Source: CAZXWN01 sp964644695 [NCBI: uncultured bacterium] (GTDB lineage Bacteria > UBP4 > UBA4092). From it: a stretch of 64,000 nucleotides of DNA. Below the pieces are notes generated by a model. That model searched no databases. It was not told the origin of the DNA and saw only the letters and a list, made by a program, of their open reading frames with translations. The stretch is taken from NCBI GenBank assembly GCA_964644695.1, contig CAZXWN010000002.1, forward strand, positions 293,241 to 357,240, given 5' to 3'. Shown in pieces: positions 8,484 to 17,468 of the stretch (positions are counted from its first letter, which is position 1; each line of letters starts with the position of its first letter). Both the position numbers and the translations under genes were made by a program.

Positions 8484-8855
8484 ATGGCCGTTATCACTCA
8501 ATCCAAGAATAGTTCACATGAAGTAGTAAAAAAGGGGTTTAATTTCCGGGCATTTGCCTCTGTGGGAATGTGCATGTCCCTACTGTTTCTATCCGTGTCA
8601 GGTATTATGAATCACCAATTACAGTTCAATACCTTAACAGTGGACAGGCATTTCTGGATGTCTGTCCATAATATGGCAGCGTCGCTGTTTATTCTATTCA
8701 TAGTTATCCATTTGGTATATAACTGGCGGTTATTAATACATTATGTAGAAAAAATACAGGGAATACGCATCCGCAAAGAAGCTGTCCTGGCTATTTTACT
8801 GGTTCTGGTGATTGTTGGTGTGTTCTCTTCGCATGTTTTTCATATCAGGCAATAA
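8484..8855 (+). CDS. DUF4405 membrane protein
   Basis: A 123-residue integral membrane protein with three to four hydrophobic helices and the DUF4405 layout: SVSGIMNHQ after helix one, then HFWMSVHNMAASLFILFIVIHLVYNW. The regularly placed histidines (NHQ, VHNMA, VIHLVYNW) resemble the haem-ligating histidines of small cytochrome-b-like proteins. Haem binding is inference. The start at 8484 is chosen because GGAGG lies eight bases upstream; an in-frame ATG at 8466 lies before that site. The gene stands alone between a Crp/Fnr regulator and a strong terminator. Confidence 0.8.
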   Translation: MAVITQSKNSSHEVVKKGFNFRAFASVGMCMSLLFLSVSGIMNHQLQFNTLTVDRHFWMSVHNMAASLFILFIVIHLVYNWRLLIHYVEKIQGIRIRKEAVLAILLVLVIVGVFSSHVFHIRQ

Positions 8856-8906
8856 ATCAGGGGTGTTACACCTGGTTCCAACCGGTGGACACCCCTGATT
8901 ATTTTT
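8855..8906 (+). terminator. Intrinsic terminator after DUF4405 gene
   Basis: A 12-bp stem: AATCAGGGGTGT (8855-8866) pairs with 8889-8900. A smaller inner hairpin lies in the loop, and ATTTTT follows. Confidence 0.9.
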
Positions 8907-8968
8907 GTATGTGAGGATGATGTTACTGCTGGCAAAGAGCCAGAATGTTTTTTGACAATTGAATCTCT

Positions 8969-9973
8969 TTATTTAACCTGATAGGTCATTCCAAAGATAT
9001 ATCGGGTAGATTGTCCCGGTTGAAGTGTTATTTCAGCTTGGCAGTCTTCTCGATTAAAAGCATTCGTGGGACATTGCATCGGTTCAATGGCAACGGAATT
9101 ACGCGGTCGATATTTGAGTGTATCTCCGGTGAACAGGACAACAAATCCAGATTCCTGAAACATGGAAATCTGAATGCCTGTATCCGGTGCAAACAACCTG
9201 CAGGTTGACCAACCTTCATGGTCCTTGTCCAAATGTCCGTAACACAAATCAAAAGCCTGCTTGTTGATTTTACGGAAGGGAACTTTTCGGAAATCCTTAT
9301 CTGGGAAATGATCTACTGGAACATAGGCCTCATTCCCTGGTAAAGGGATTTCGTTTGAATCAGCCTTAATTAAGGTTTGTGCGGGAAGAGATAATTCCAA
9401 ATCATCGACACCATTGGGTGAGGGTTTGAAATAAGCATGCCAACCTACCCAGAAGGGCAGGGGTTTGTCTCCGGCATTTAATCCACCCACCTCGATAGTG
9501 AGTTTTTTGCCGGACCAAATATATCTGACAAATACATCCAGTGAATATGGATATCCTGGGAATTTTCCCGGTCTAATATCGCTGGATGTGAATTCAATGA
9601 CAAAAGAATGGTTGAATTCTTTCGCCACCGAGAGATTGAACTCAATATCTTTCAGGAAACCATGACGAACTTTTTGATAAAGTGGATTGACTGGAACAAT
9701 CGTATGTGTTTCTCCATTGAAGGTGTAAGTCCCTTCGGGGATACGATTGGCAAAGGGCGCCATAATGACCATCCGGGCACCTCCTTGCGTCTCCAGTTCT
9801 TCTGGAGTTGCGAATCCATCAATGATGTCGTATAGCTTTTCTTTGAGAGGGATCCAGTAATTTAATAATAGAGCGCCTTGATGAGAAAACCGAAGTTCCG
9901 CACCCGTCTGAGTATCTTTGACACTGGTTATAGGAAATTTTCCAAATGTGGATTGTTCAACTTGATAATGCAT
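8969..9973 (-). CDS. Aldose 1-epimerase (mutarotase) family protein
   Basis: A 334-residue all-beta protein of the galactose-mutarotase superfamily, which interconverts alpha and beta anomers of aldoses. Visible family elements are the MAPFANRIPEGTYTF segment (the NR...G motif near residues 72-80), RHGF, WHAYFKPS with the catalytic-type histidine, and AIEPMQCPTNAFN near the C-terminus, whose glutamate is the expected catalytic base. AAGGAG six bases upstream sets the start. It lies downstream of pgi on the same strand but behind a terminator. The sugar specificity is not readable; glucose or a sugar released by the nearby hydrolases is a fair guess. Confidence 0.88.
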   Translation of the reverse strand: MHYQVEQSTFGKFPITSVKDTQTGAELRFSHQGALLLNYWIPLKEKLYDIIDGFATPEELETQGGARMVIMAPFANRIPEGTYTFNGETHTIVPVNPLYQKVRHGFLKDIEFNLSVAKEFNHSFVIEFTSSDIRPGKFPGYPYSLDVFVRYIWSGKKLTIEVGGLNAGDKPLPFWVGWHAYFKPSPNGVDDLELSLPAQTLIKADSNEIPLPGNEAYVPVDHFPDKDFRKVPFRKINKQAFDLCYGHLDKDHEGWSTCRLFAPDTGIQISMFQESGFVVLFTGDTLKYRPRNSVAIEPMQCPTNAFNREDCQAEITLQPGQSTRYIFGMTYQVK

Positions 9974-9985
9974 TGCAAGCTCCTT

Positions 9986-10029
9986 CCATAAAAAACGCCC
10001 CGCAGGTCATGATAATCTGCAGGGCGTTT
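9986..10029 (-). terminator. Intrinsic terminator of pgi
   Basis: AAACGCCC...GCAG pairs with CTGC...GGGCGTTT across one mismatch (9992-10029). On the minus strand it is followed by a T6 run. Confidence 0.88.
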
Positions 10030-10051
10030 GTGTTCTCATCATTTGACCTGG

Positions 10052-11785
10052 TTATTTGATTTGCTCTAAAACGTTTTCTAATGCTTTTCCAAAGGTTTCC
10101 AAGTCTTTCATGTAATTTTTACCCAGTTCAATTCGTAATGTTCTGCAATTAGCTTCCTGTAAGGCCTGGTAATCACCCACAGCCTGGGCATACTTTAATT
10201 GTCCGAAAGTGTAAACTTCTCCGGGAACCTGAAGGTCTTTGTCATTCTGTACCACAAACTCAATAAACAGACCCCGGTTGGGTCCACCTTTGTGGAGTTG
10301 CCCAATAGAGTGTAAATATCTTGGACCATATCCATGCAGTGTCGTGATTCTGAGTTTATAGGTAATCATCTTCCGCCATTCATCAAAAAGACCTTGAACA
10401 GCTTCTGATTTAGCCATAAAAGACAGGAAAGAGAGGTAATCTCCAGGAGTTACTGTACCCAGGTAAGCTTTTAACACATCTTCCAGAGATTTTGCGGTCT
10501 TGAGAGATTTCCCTGCATCCCATATCTTGGGATTCGTATAAACAGACATTCCTTTGGAGGTTACAACCGGCTCTTCAGTCGGGAATTTACCTTTTTCCTG
10601 GAAGTTTGCTAATAATTTATTGGTCAGAGTTTTTGCTGATTGAACATTGGGCTGGTCAAACGGGTCAATACCAAATACCACACCCATTGCTGCCGTGGCT
10701 ATTTCCCATCGGTAAAATTCACCCGCCAGGTCATAAACATTACTCACCTTGATGACGATAACCGGCATACCGGCTTTCTTTAACTCGTTCACTTTTTTGG
10801 AGAATAATTTCCGGAACTGACTTTTCAGTCCAATTGCCACAAATACACGGTCTGAACTGTAATTACGGAGGGCAGCGACAGGTTCCCCTTCCACGGGGAT
10901 AATACCTTTTTCTTCTTTTCCAGTAGATTCTGCGACTAATTGTTCAATCCAGTAACCCAGAGGATAGAACTTTCCGGGAATCAGGAGTGTCATTTTATCA
11001 ATACCATCTTTGGCCAGTTCAGCCAGAACCAAACCTGGATAAATGGCGGGATTTTCTTTCAGATCTTCAGTCTCAATAATGGCTTTTCTCATTTTGATTG
11101 CTGACCGGAGGAATTTTTTCAGGTCAACACCCATTAATGCGGCGGGAACCATCCCAAAGAAAGAAAGAACAGAGAACCGTCCTCCGATATCTGATGGGTT
11201 TACGAAGATTTTACGGAATCCCTTTTCTTGAGCTAACCGCTGAAGAGATGTTCCATCATCGGTAATGGCTACAAAGTGCGCGCCTATGCCGGTTTTTTTG
11301 ATTTTACTTAATTGGTCATAGAAATATTTGAATTGTGAATTAGTTTCTACCGTTCCACCGGATTTGGAGGACATAATGAATAAGGTGGAGGAAAGCTTGA
11401 TTTGTTTTTCGATATTGGCAACGGCCTCAGGATCTGTTGCATCCAGCATATAGAAATTGGGGTAATACTGTTTGACACCCAGGGTGATACTCATTACCTC
11501 GGGGGCGAGACTGGAGCCACCCATTCCCAACAGGACAATATCCGTGAACTTATCTTTACGGACAGCCGCTACAAATTGCATGATTTCTTTTACTTTACTG
11601 AGTGACCATTCAGGCAGGTTTAACCAGCCCAATCTGTCCACTATCATCTGATGGCGTTCAGCCGGACCTTCAATCCACAAAGAAGGGTCTTTGTCGAAAA
11701 GTCGTTTGGCAAGATTTTGGGACTCATAGGATGCAAGGCGGGATGCCAGAATATCGCCTTTGTCACCCAAATAATATTTGATCAT
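10052..11785 (-). CDS. pgi: Glucose-6-phosphate isomerase
   Basis: Interconverts glucose 6-phosphate and fructose 6-phosphate in glycolysis and gluconeogenesis. The 577-residue sequence shows the SIS-fold phosphate loop (LLGMGGSSLAPEV, about residues 85-97), SKSGGTVET, the glutamate-bearing AESTGKEEKGIIP, and FDQPNVQSAK. Length and sequence most resemble the isomerase half of transaldolase-isomerase fusions rather than E. coli Pgi; no transaldolase domain is fused here. GGGAG seven bases upstream sets the ATG. It is monocistronic: an extended -10 lies just upstream and a strong terminator follows. Confidence 0.93.
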   Translation of the reverse strand: MIKYYLGDKGDILASRLASYESQNLAKRLFDKDPSLWIEGPAERHQMIVDRLGWLNLPEWSLSKVKEIMQFVAAVRKDKFTDIVLLGMGGSSLAPEVMSITLGVKQYYPNFYMLDATDPEAVANIEKQIKLSSTLFIMSSKSGGTVETNSQFKYFYDQLSKIKKTGIGAHFVAITDDGTSLQRLAQEKGFRKIFVNPSDIGGRFSVLSFFGMVPAALMGVDLKKFLRSAIKMRKAIIETEDLKENPAIYPGLVLAELAKDGIDKMTLLIPGKFYPLGYWIEQLVAESTGKEEKGIIPVEGEPVAALRNYSSDRVFVAIGLKSQFRKLFSKKVNELKKAGMPVIVIKVSNVYDLAGEFYRWEIATAAMGVVFGIDPFDQPNVQSAKTLTNKLLANFQEKGKFPTEEPVVTSKGMSVYTNPKIWDAGKSLKTAKSLEDVLKAYLGTVTPGDYLSFLSFMAKSEAVQGLFDEWRKMITYKLRITTLHGYGPRYLHSIGQLHKGGPNRGLFIEFVVQNDKDLQVPGEVYTFGQLKYAQAVGDYQALQEANCRTLRIELGKNYMKDLETFGKALENVLEQIK

Positions 11786-11830
11786 ACAATGTCTCCCTGG
11801 AAATATTTAATTACCGAAAACGCTGTTTAT

Positions 11831-11839
11831 ATTATAACA
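11831..11839 (-). promoter_or_regulatory. Candidate extended -10 of pgi
   Basis: Read on the minus strand this is TGTTATAAT, 45 bases upstream of the pgi ATG. No good -35 is seen, as is common with extended -10 promoters. Confidence 0.42.
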
Positions 11840-11854
11840 AGACCTAAAAAGCGT

Positions 11855-13012
11855 TTAGAAATCTTCTTTCAATGTTTTTTCTAAAAACCGAATTATTCGT
11901 GCATTATCTTCGGGAGTGATTTTGTGATTCTCTCGATTTGTCATACCGATTCGATGTGAATAACCCATTACTTGATAAACTTCGCCTACACGGTTCAATG
12001 GTCTCCATTGGCGAGGTTTGTCACAACTTCCCCCAGATACCAGGAAGGGTCTGGGGGCCATTAATGCCAATAATTCATGTAAATCATGGTTTTCTTCCCA
12101 CAGTTTTTTATATGCACTAAACCGCTTTATTTCAGGAGTAATTCTTTTATTTGCTTCCTCATTTCGTCCCGGTTCCCATCCTAAATACCAGGATTCCCAG
12201 TAATTTGTATCTGGATGCGATTCATCCCAGACAATCCCTGGGTCGGACCATACACCGGTGGCAAATTTGTCATTCAGACATGCTGAGAACATAGCCCATT
12301 TCCCTCCCATTGAGTGGCCAACGACGCCGATTCGGTTTGACTTGACCTGGGGCATTTGTCTTAACAGTGTATTCATATTTGCAGAAATATATGCCATAAA
12401 ATTCAAAGGTTGAAGAGTAGGGTGTTCTCTGTCTGGGTACAGGATGTTTTCTCTGATGTCCTGAGGTGTCCCGATACACAAGGCTACTATGCCTCTTTGT
12501 GCTAGTTGATAGCCAAAATCAATTTCATTACGGCGTGATTCATCCAGTCCTGCTCCCGGTTCAGGACGATAGTATAAATCCAAAACTGCAGGGAAGGGTC
12601 CTTTTCCCTGTGGAACTAATAGATAGGCCTCCATAAAAAGACCTGGCGCATATTCAACCTGAATCTTATTACGGGTGAAGGATTCTGTTGTTTCACTGGA
12701 CAGTATCTTCCACTCGGGGTGGTCAATCAATTGAGGCCATTCACCCATAACCCTCATCCAATATTGACGGATGTCCTGTCGTTTTCTCTCCCATTCTTCA
12801 GAGGTTGTGATAAGTGTCCCGTCAGATTTTTTTAACAAGGAGGAGTAATCACCAAAATCACCTGAATATTCGGGGATAGGAGAAAAGTAGTTAAATACAT
12901 CGTCCATATAAGTTACCTGTTTCGTTGAAGATTGAATCCAGAGAGTCGTTTCCTGGGTTGTATTTTTGTGTTGAATATTAGTTTGCTGAGCTTCAGTACA
13001 GGGATAGTCCAT
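11855..13012 (-). CDS. Alpha/beta hydrolase, acetyl-xylan-esterase-like
   Basis: A serine esterase-type alpha/beta hydrolase of 385 residues. The nucleophile elbow is GHSMGG in RIGVVGHSMGGKWAMF. A histidine near the C-terminus (NHKITPED) and the aspartate of the ALMAPRPFLVSGGSCD region are likely triad members. The order of segments resembles large acetyl-xylan-esterase or dienelactone-hydrolase-like proteins. No signal peptide is visible. The first 35 residues look unconserved, and an ATG at 12907 (MDDVFNYF), preceded by AGGT, is a credible alternative start. It follows the DUF4434 gene by 18 bp, so deacylation of a sugar handled by that neighbour is a reasonable inference. Confidence 0.78.
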   Translation of the reverse strand: MDYPCTEAQQTNIQHKNTTQETTLWIQSSTKQVTYMDDVFNYFSPIPEYSGDFGDYSSLLKKSDGTLITTSEEWERKRQDIRQYWMRVMGEWPQLIDHPEWKILSSETTESFTRNKIQVEYAPGLFMEAYLLVPQGKGPFPAVLDLYYRPEPGAGLDESRRNEIDFGYQLAQRGIVALCIGTPQDIRENILYPDREHPTLQPLNFMAYISANMNTLLRQMPQVKSNRIGVVGHSMGGKWAMFSACLNDKFATGVWSDPGIVWDESHPDTNYWESWYLGWEPGRNEEANKRITPEIKRFSAYKKLWEENHDLHELLALMAPRPFLVSGGSCDKPRQWRPLNRVGEVYQVMGYSHRIGMTNRENHKITPEDNARIIRFLEKTLKEDF

Positions 13013-13030
13013 TTTTATCTTTTCTTGGGT

Positions 13031-13954
13031 TTATTTATTAAAGATTTCTTCCATATATCGCGAATATAGATTGCGAGCTGCCTGATAACATGAATTAGGA
13101 CTCATGAAGTGAGAAAACTCGAAAGTGATTTGTTTCTCAACATATGGATCGGCAATTTCCATTTTCTTCTTTAATAGTCGCCAATCCATGGGGGGGAACT
13201 TGATATGACACTCTCTCCAGAAACATTCTACATTATTCCATTGCGTTCTCTTCAGGTCTTTCAGAAGTGCATGGGTGGTTTTAATGTATTCCTCTAATTC
13301 GAAAAGAGGATATCCTGGTTGTGTGAAATTACATGACCCATCTTGAAATGCCACAATATCAATACCTGGTGATTGGCTGAGAATTTTATACCAATCATCG
13401 CTAAATTTTTTCATTCGGTCCGATGGGGTGTCACTGGAATAATTCCATGATGGATAATAAGGTGAAATAAGAACTGGTTTTTGCGGTGTCAGCTCTTTCA
13501 TTCGGTCACTTAGCCGTTTAAATATTTCGACATAACAAGGCGCTGCCACAGGACCTTCCGGTGCGACATACCATCCTTTAAAGGCAGGGTGAGAACCGTA
13601 GCGATTCATTAACTCATTAAGGACTTTCTGATTAATGTCCCAGTCGTGTTTATAATCTCCTGTGCGGTCCAGAAGTCCAGAATCATAACAACCCAGGTAA
13701 AAATCAATGTTGCGTTTAGCTGATTCCTCCAGGAATAACTGGATAAGGTCAGGAGTGCATCCTTTAAAAGGAGTCTCTGCCACCTCGGTGGGGTAGGCCC
13801 ACATCTCCCGGTATCCGCATCGGATGAGAATAAGAGTATCAATTCCAGAGGCTGAGAATGTATCAAATTCTTTTTTCCACTCGGAGATTCCCCAATTCTG
13901 GGAAGGAATATCACAGGTGATTTCATCAATAAACGTTCCAGAAATAGGCTTCAT
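13031..13954 (-). CDS. DUF4434 family glycoside-hydrolase-like protein
   Basis: A 307-residue protein with the DUF4434 pattern: an opening segment KPISGTFIDEITCDIPSQNWG, then a TIM-barrel-like series with DTLILIRCGY, NIDFYLGCYDSG, FKGWYVAPEG and GIDIVAFQDGSCNF. These strand-end acidic residues resemble clan-A glycoside hydrolases, but the activity of DUF4434 proteins is not known to me. The start at 13954 is chosen because GAGG lies eight bases upstream and the family homology begins there; an in-frame ATG at 13996 falls inside the preceding terminator. No signal peptide is evident. It is followed at 18 bp by an esterase, suggesting a two-gene unit. Confidence 0.78.
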   Translation of the reverse strand: MKPISGTFIDEITCDIPSQNWGISEWKKEFDTFSASGIDTLILIRCGYREMWAYPTEVAETPFKGCTPDLIQLFLEESAKRNIDFYLGCYDSGLLDRTGDYKHDWDINQKVLNELMNRYGSHPAFKGWYVAPEGPVAAPCYVEIFKRLSDRMKELTPQKPVLISPYYPSWNYSSDTPSDRMKKFSDDWYKILSQSPGIDIVAFQDGSCNFTQPGYPLFELEEYIKTTHALLKDLKRTQWNNVECFWRECHIKFPPMDWRLLKKKMEIADPYVEKQITFEFSHFMSPNSCYQAARNLYSRYMEEIFNK

Positions 13955-13982
13955 ATAGTGTCCCTCACGCCTTAATAAAATA

Positions 13983-14010
13983 AAAGCGCCTCTCATGAGA
14001 AAGGCGCTTT
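13983..14010 (-). terminator. Intrinsic terminator of the MDR dehydrogenase gene
   Basis: AAAGCGCC (13983-13990) pairs with GGCGCTTT (14003-14010), with an inner TCTCATGAGA palindrome. A T-rich stretch follows on the minus strand. Confidence 0.85.
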
Positions 14011-14025
14011 CAGGATTAACTTAGT

Positions 14026-15063
14026 TTAGAGAACACCCCAGTCTAGTACAAATCCTAGAGCAGGTTTTCCATTCACTACCTGGTCATAAGCTTCAGTGGC
14101 TTTATCAATAGGATAACGACCAGAAACCAGCTTCGACAAATTTAATTTACCTGAGGCGATTAACCGGAGAGACTCCTCCACATTTCTTCCTTCGGTCCAA
14201 CGGATATACTGGTAGGGATAATCATACCCGTCCTTCTCATAGCCAGGGTCATATCGACCAGGGCCACCTGCACGCGAAATCGTGACCGTAGCCTCTTTCA
14301 TGAAGAAGGGTTCTCTTGAAATGTGAATGTCTAAAACACCGACTACAATAATTTGTCCCCCGCGGCGGACTTGCTGGAGAGCTTGTTCCATTGGATCTGC
14401 AGAACGAGTACTCATACATAAATAAACCTTATCAGCACCAATATTATGAGTTATATCTGCAACTGCCTCGTTTAATTGGTCTGGACTGACTGCCAGATAA
14501 TCAGCATTTTCTGGGACAGACTCTTTAAACAGGTTTAGTCTGGATGCCTCGAAATCTGAGACAATGACTCTGCATCCAGTCAGCAATGCCATCTGTGCAC
14601 AGAGATTTCCAATCAAACCCATACCTGAAACAACACATATTTCACCAAGTGTGGGATGTCCTTGCCGAAGCCCGTGCATGGCAATTGCACCTAAACCACA
14701 GAATGTGGCTGACTCATTACTGCAATTATCCGGGATCGGGTAAATTAAATGCTTAGGGACACAAAGATACTCACTGTGTGAGACATAGGGAGCACCATAA
14801 AAAGCGACTCTTTGTCCTTTGGATAAACCCAGGTCTCCATTTACATCTTCGACAATACCTGCTCCTGTATATCCAAGACGGTTATTGGCTTGTTGAATCT
14901 GCTCCCTGGATTTACCTTTACAGGCCAAGATAATACCTCGTTCTGTCCCAGCACTGATGATTCCATGCGTCACTCTGCATAGAGCTGCATCTTTAAATAA
15001 TTCTGGTTTTGCCACTTCGGGGAAAAAAACTGAATCTGCCCCGTCCGGCATTATCGTTTTCAT
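14026..15063 (-). CDS. MDR-family (zinc-type) dehydrogenase
   Basis: A 345-residue medium-chain dehydrogenase/reductase. The GroES-like half has ISAGTERG and the RLGYTGAGIVEDV segment. The Rossmann half begins with VVSGMGLIGNLCAQMALLTGCRVIVSD, the NAD(P) site. The classic zinc-ligand cysteine of alcohol dehydrogenases is replaced by the SAGTER motif, as in the group often found with sugar or bi-domain oxidoreductases, so a zinc-independent mechanism is likely. AAGGA eight bases upstream supports the start. It lies 18 bp after the GH10-like gene and ends in a terminator. Oxidation of a polyol or sugar from the surrounding pathway is inference. Confidence 0.85.
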   Translation of the reverse strand: MKTIMPDGADSVFFPEVAKPELFKDAALCRVTHGIISAGTERGIILACKGKSREQIQQANNRLGYTGAGIVEDVNGDLGLSKGQRVAFYGAPYVSHSEYLCVPKHLIYPIPDNCSNESATFCGLGAIAMHGLRQGHPTLGEICVVSGMGLIGNLCAQMALLTGCRVIVSDFEASRLNLFKESVPENADYLAVSPDQLNEAVADITHNIGADKVYLCMSTRSADPMEQALQQVRRGGQIIVVGVLDIHISREPFFMKEATVTISRAGGPGRYDPGYEKDGYDYPYQYIRWTEGRNVEESLRLIASGKLNLSKLVSGRYPIDKATEAYDQVVNGKPALGFVLDWGVL

Positions 15064-15081
15064 GACATAAGTCCTTGTTAT

Positions 15082-16251
15082 TTATTTAGTTTGTTTAAAA
15101 AGGTCTAAGCCTTCTTTAGAATCCATCATCCAGTCATAACAGAAGATACTGAATCCCGGGATTCCTTTTCTTGTCATTAATTCCTGTTGTTCTATTACGG
15201 GAGGATGACCTGTGCCCGCATATTGGTCTGCACCCAGTTTTTGAATGGCCAATACCGGTTCTACTTTTACTTTAGATCCTTTGGGGACCGCTACCAGAAC
15301 ATTATCGACTTCTTTTTCAATCCCACTTATACCGTAGGCATAACTCATGGGGATGATAGTGTCCAGGAGATCGCGTTTCATCATCTCCCGCCAATTTTGG
15401 AAATGGGAATCCAGGGTGTATCGAGCTTCTGCTGGACCTGGGAAGATGGCAGCGGACAAAACAGCCTTTGGACGAGCATTATCACGGGCTTTCTTAATTA
15501 ATGCTACTGTTTTCAAAACCTGTTCTTCACGATACTCAACCCATTTTTGCCACTTGGCATCCTTCGAATTGATTGCTACAGAGCGTGGGTCATATTTATG
15601 GATTTTTTGGAAGGCCTTGAGAGTTGCAGGATCATAGCCCCCGTCCTGGAATCCTATGGGGTATCTCACATAATCCAAATTAATTCCATCGAGAGGATAT
15701 TTAGTAAGCATTTCTTTTACATACGCAGCAAGGAATTTCTGGACTTCCGGATTGGCCGGATTGGCGAAGATATGGGCTTTTTCATCTTTTTCTGAAGTCT
15801 TCCCATTCCGCATAATTAATCGCCAGCTTGGGTGTTTTGTAAACAGAGGGGTTTTCGGAAATTGTGGATAGTCTTTTGTATCCACTTCCCAGTAAAACAC
15901 TTCAATCCATGCATGGACTTCAATTCCCCGTTTGTGAGCTTCTTCTATGTAGAAACGGAGATAATCAGTCTCATTCATTTCGGGCCGAATAGGTACATAA
16001 CGGCTATTCGGATAGATTGTGAACCCATGGTAAAAGGTTTCCAGATAAATGGCGTTGAAACCCGCTTTTGCAATATTATCTATTTGGATTTTGGCCGAAT
16101 CAAGAGAGGCTACGGGGCGAACCCAAACACCTCTCAAAGTTTTATCTCCAAAGGTTCTACATGAGTCTGACGCAGATGTGGTGGCACTGGCCAGGCTGAT
16201 TAGGCATGACAAGGCCAAAAGGATAGCAATGGTTTTAGCTAGTAATTTCAT
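15082..16251 (-). CDS. Secreted family-10-like glycosylhydrolase (GHL10/YngK type)
   Basis: A 389-residue secreted protein. The ATG at 16251 is chosen because AAGGAG lies seven bases upstream and it opens a clean signal peptide (MKLLAKTIAILLALSCLI, cut near ASA). The rest is a TIM barrel of the GHL10 kind: TLRGVWVRPVASLDSAKIQ, then AGFNAIYLETFYHG, VHAWIEVFYWE, FANPANPEVQKFL, and PLDGINLDYVRYP, whose aspartate and following residues are the conserved active-site stretch. Late segments MSYAYGIS and PGFSIFCYDWM complete the barrel. It probably cleaves an envelope or dietary polysaccharide. It lies 131 bp downstream of the DapA-like gene. Confidence 0.85.
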   Translation of the reverse strand: MKLLAKTIAILLALSCLISLASATTSASDSCRTFGDKTLRGVWVRPVASLDSAKIQIDNIAKAGFNAIYLETFYHGFTIYPNSRYVPIRPEMNETDYLRFYIEEAHKRGIEVHAWIEVFYWEVDTKDYPQFPKTPLFTKHPSWRLIMRNGKTSEKDEKAHIFANPANPEVQKFLAAYVKEMLTKYPLDGINLDYVRYPIGFQDGGYDPATLKAFQKIHKYDPRSVAINSKDAKWQKWVEYREEQVLKTVALIKKARDNARPKAVLSAAIFPGPAEARYTLDSHFQNWREMMKRDLLDTIIPMSYAYGISGIEKEVDNVLVAVPKGSKVKVEPVLAIQKLGADQYAGTGHPPVIEQQELMTRKGIPGFSIFCYDWMMDSKEGLDLFKQTK

Positions 16252-16382
16252 GGGATGACTCCTTCTGGTTTGATTGTGTCTGGATACTAGATTTCTCATT
16301 AAGTTAACAAAGCCTGACAATTTTCTCAATCGAAAAGATATTACAAATCAATGATGAAAATTGCATGAACCAAGGTATCTAG

Positions 16383-17456
16383 TTATTTTTTCCAATCAGA
16401 CATGTTTTGTTTGATGAAATCATCATCCGTTAACCATGAATGTTCTCTGTAAATTCGGTCGATTTCTTCAGATTGTCCTGGAGAAAGAACCTCATCCGGA
16501 TTTAAACAATAGTTGGTCGGCAGGAGTCCCTGACGGCGTAGTACTTCATTGATGCCGGGAATACACCCTTTGAAACTATGCGCTGCATCAAAGACTACGG
16601 CATTTGCATCCGTATAAGCAGCATTTCTTTCCAGCCATTCAACAGGGATATCACGTCCTGTTTCCGTAAGCTGGTGAATGGCTGACAATAGTTCCACAGC
16701 AGTTCTTGTCCATACTGCCCACTGCCCCAGTAGTCCGCCTTTAATTCGCAATACTTTCAATCCAAGAGGTGTATCAATCCTGTAAGGAGTTAACAGGTCC
16801 ATGATAATGTTGTCGTCATTCCCTGTATAAAGGGTGATATCTTCTTCTCGGCCAGACATAGCAACAGCGCGGACAACATCAAGTGTCTGATAACGATTAA
16901 AAGGAGCCATTTTAATCGCTACTACATTTTCGATTTCTGAGAATTGACGCCAGAATTCATAGGGGAGTATCCGCCCACCCACTGCTGGTTGGAGATAAAA
17001 ACCAATTAAAGGCATAACATTGGATACTTCTTTGCAGTGCTGAATCAGTGTTGCATCGTCGGCATTTTTTAATGCCGCCAGACTCAGAAGGACGACATCA
17101 TAACCTAGCTCTTTAGCTATTTGAGCTTCTTTGACGGCTTGTTCAGTTTTGCCGCAGACACCCACAACTTTTATGATAGGTCGATTGTATTGATTCTCGA
17201 GTTCTTTTAATTCAATTGCTGCCAGTTCAAGTAAAGGTTGGAATAAACCATGTTTACTGTCACGGATCTCAAACTGAGTTGTGTGAACTCCGACAGCAAC
17301 ACCACCCGCTCCGGCTGCTACATAATAACGATAAACAAGTTTCTGATATTCGATATCCCATTGACGGTTTGCATTCAGAGCCAATGGTGATGCTGGGATA
17401 GCTGTGCCTTCTCTGAGAAGAGTGAGTTTATCGGATGATGGCATGATAAATGACAT
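16383..17456 (-). CDS. DapA/N-acetylneuraminate lyase superfamily aldolase
   Basis: A 357-residue class I aldolase-like protein of the dihydrodipicolinate-synthase superfamily. The Schiff-base lysine is in VVAIKMAPFNRY, and the hydrophobic strand with the catalytic-type tyrosine is PLIGFYLQPA. A C-terminal extension (YTDANAVVFDAAHSFKGCIP) makes it longer than DapA, which is about 290 residues, and argues for sugar-acid cleavage rather than lysine synthesis. AGGAG six bases before the ATG sets the start. It sits 12 bp after an NAD-dependent epimerase-like gene and in one run with a sodium symporter and a GH20 enzyme, so cleavage of an imported amino-sugar or keto-acid sugar is a fair inference. 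Confidence 0.85.
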   Translation of the reverse strand: MSFIMPSSDKLTLLREGTAIPASPLALNANRQWDIEYQKLVYRYYVAAGAGGVAVGVHTTQFEIRDSKHGLFQPLLELAAIELKELENQYNRPIIKVVGVCGKTEQAVKEAQIAKELGYDVVLLSLAALKNADDATLIQHCKEVSNVMPLIGFYLQPAVGGRILPYEFWRQFSEIENVVAIKMAPFNRYQTLDVVRAVAMSGREEDITLYTGNDDNIIMDLLTPYRIDTPLGLKVLRIKGGLLGQWAVWTRTAVELLSAIHQLTETGRDIPVEWLERNAAYTDANAVVFDAAHSFKGCIPGINEVLRRQGLLPTNYCLNPDEVLSPGQSEEIDRIYREHSWLTDDDFIKQNMSDWKK

Positions 17457-17468
17457 TTATGTCTCCTG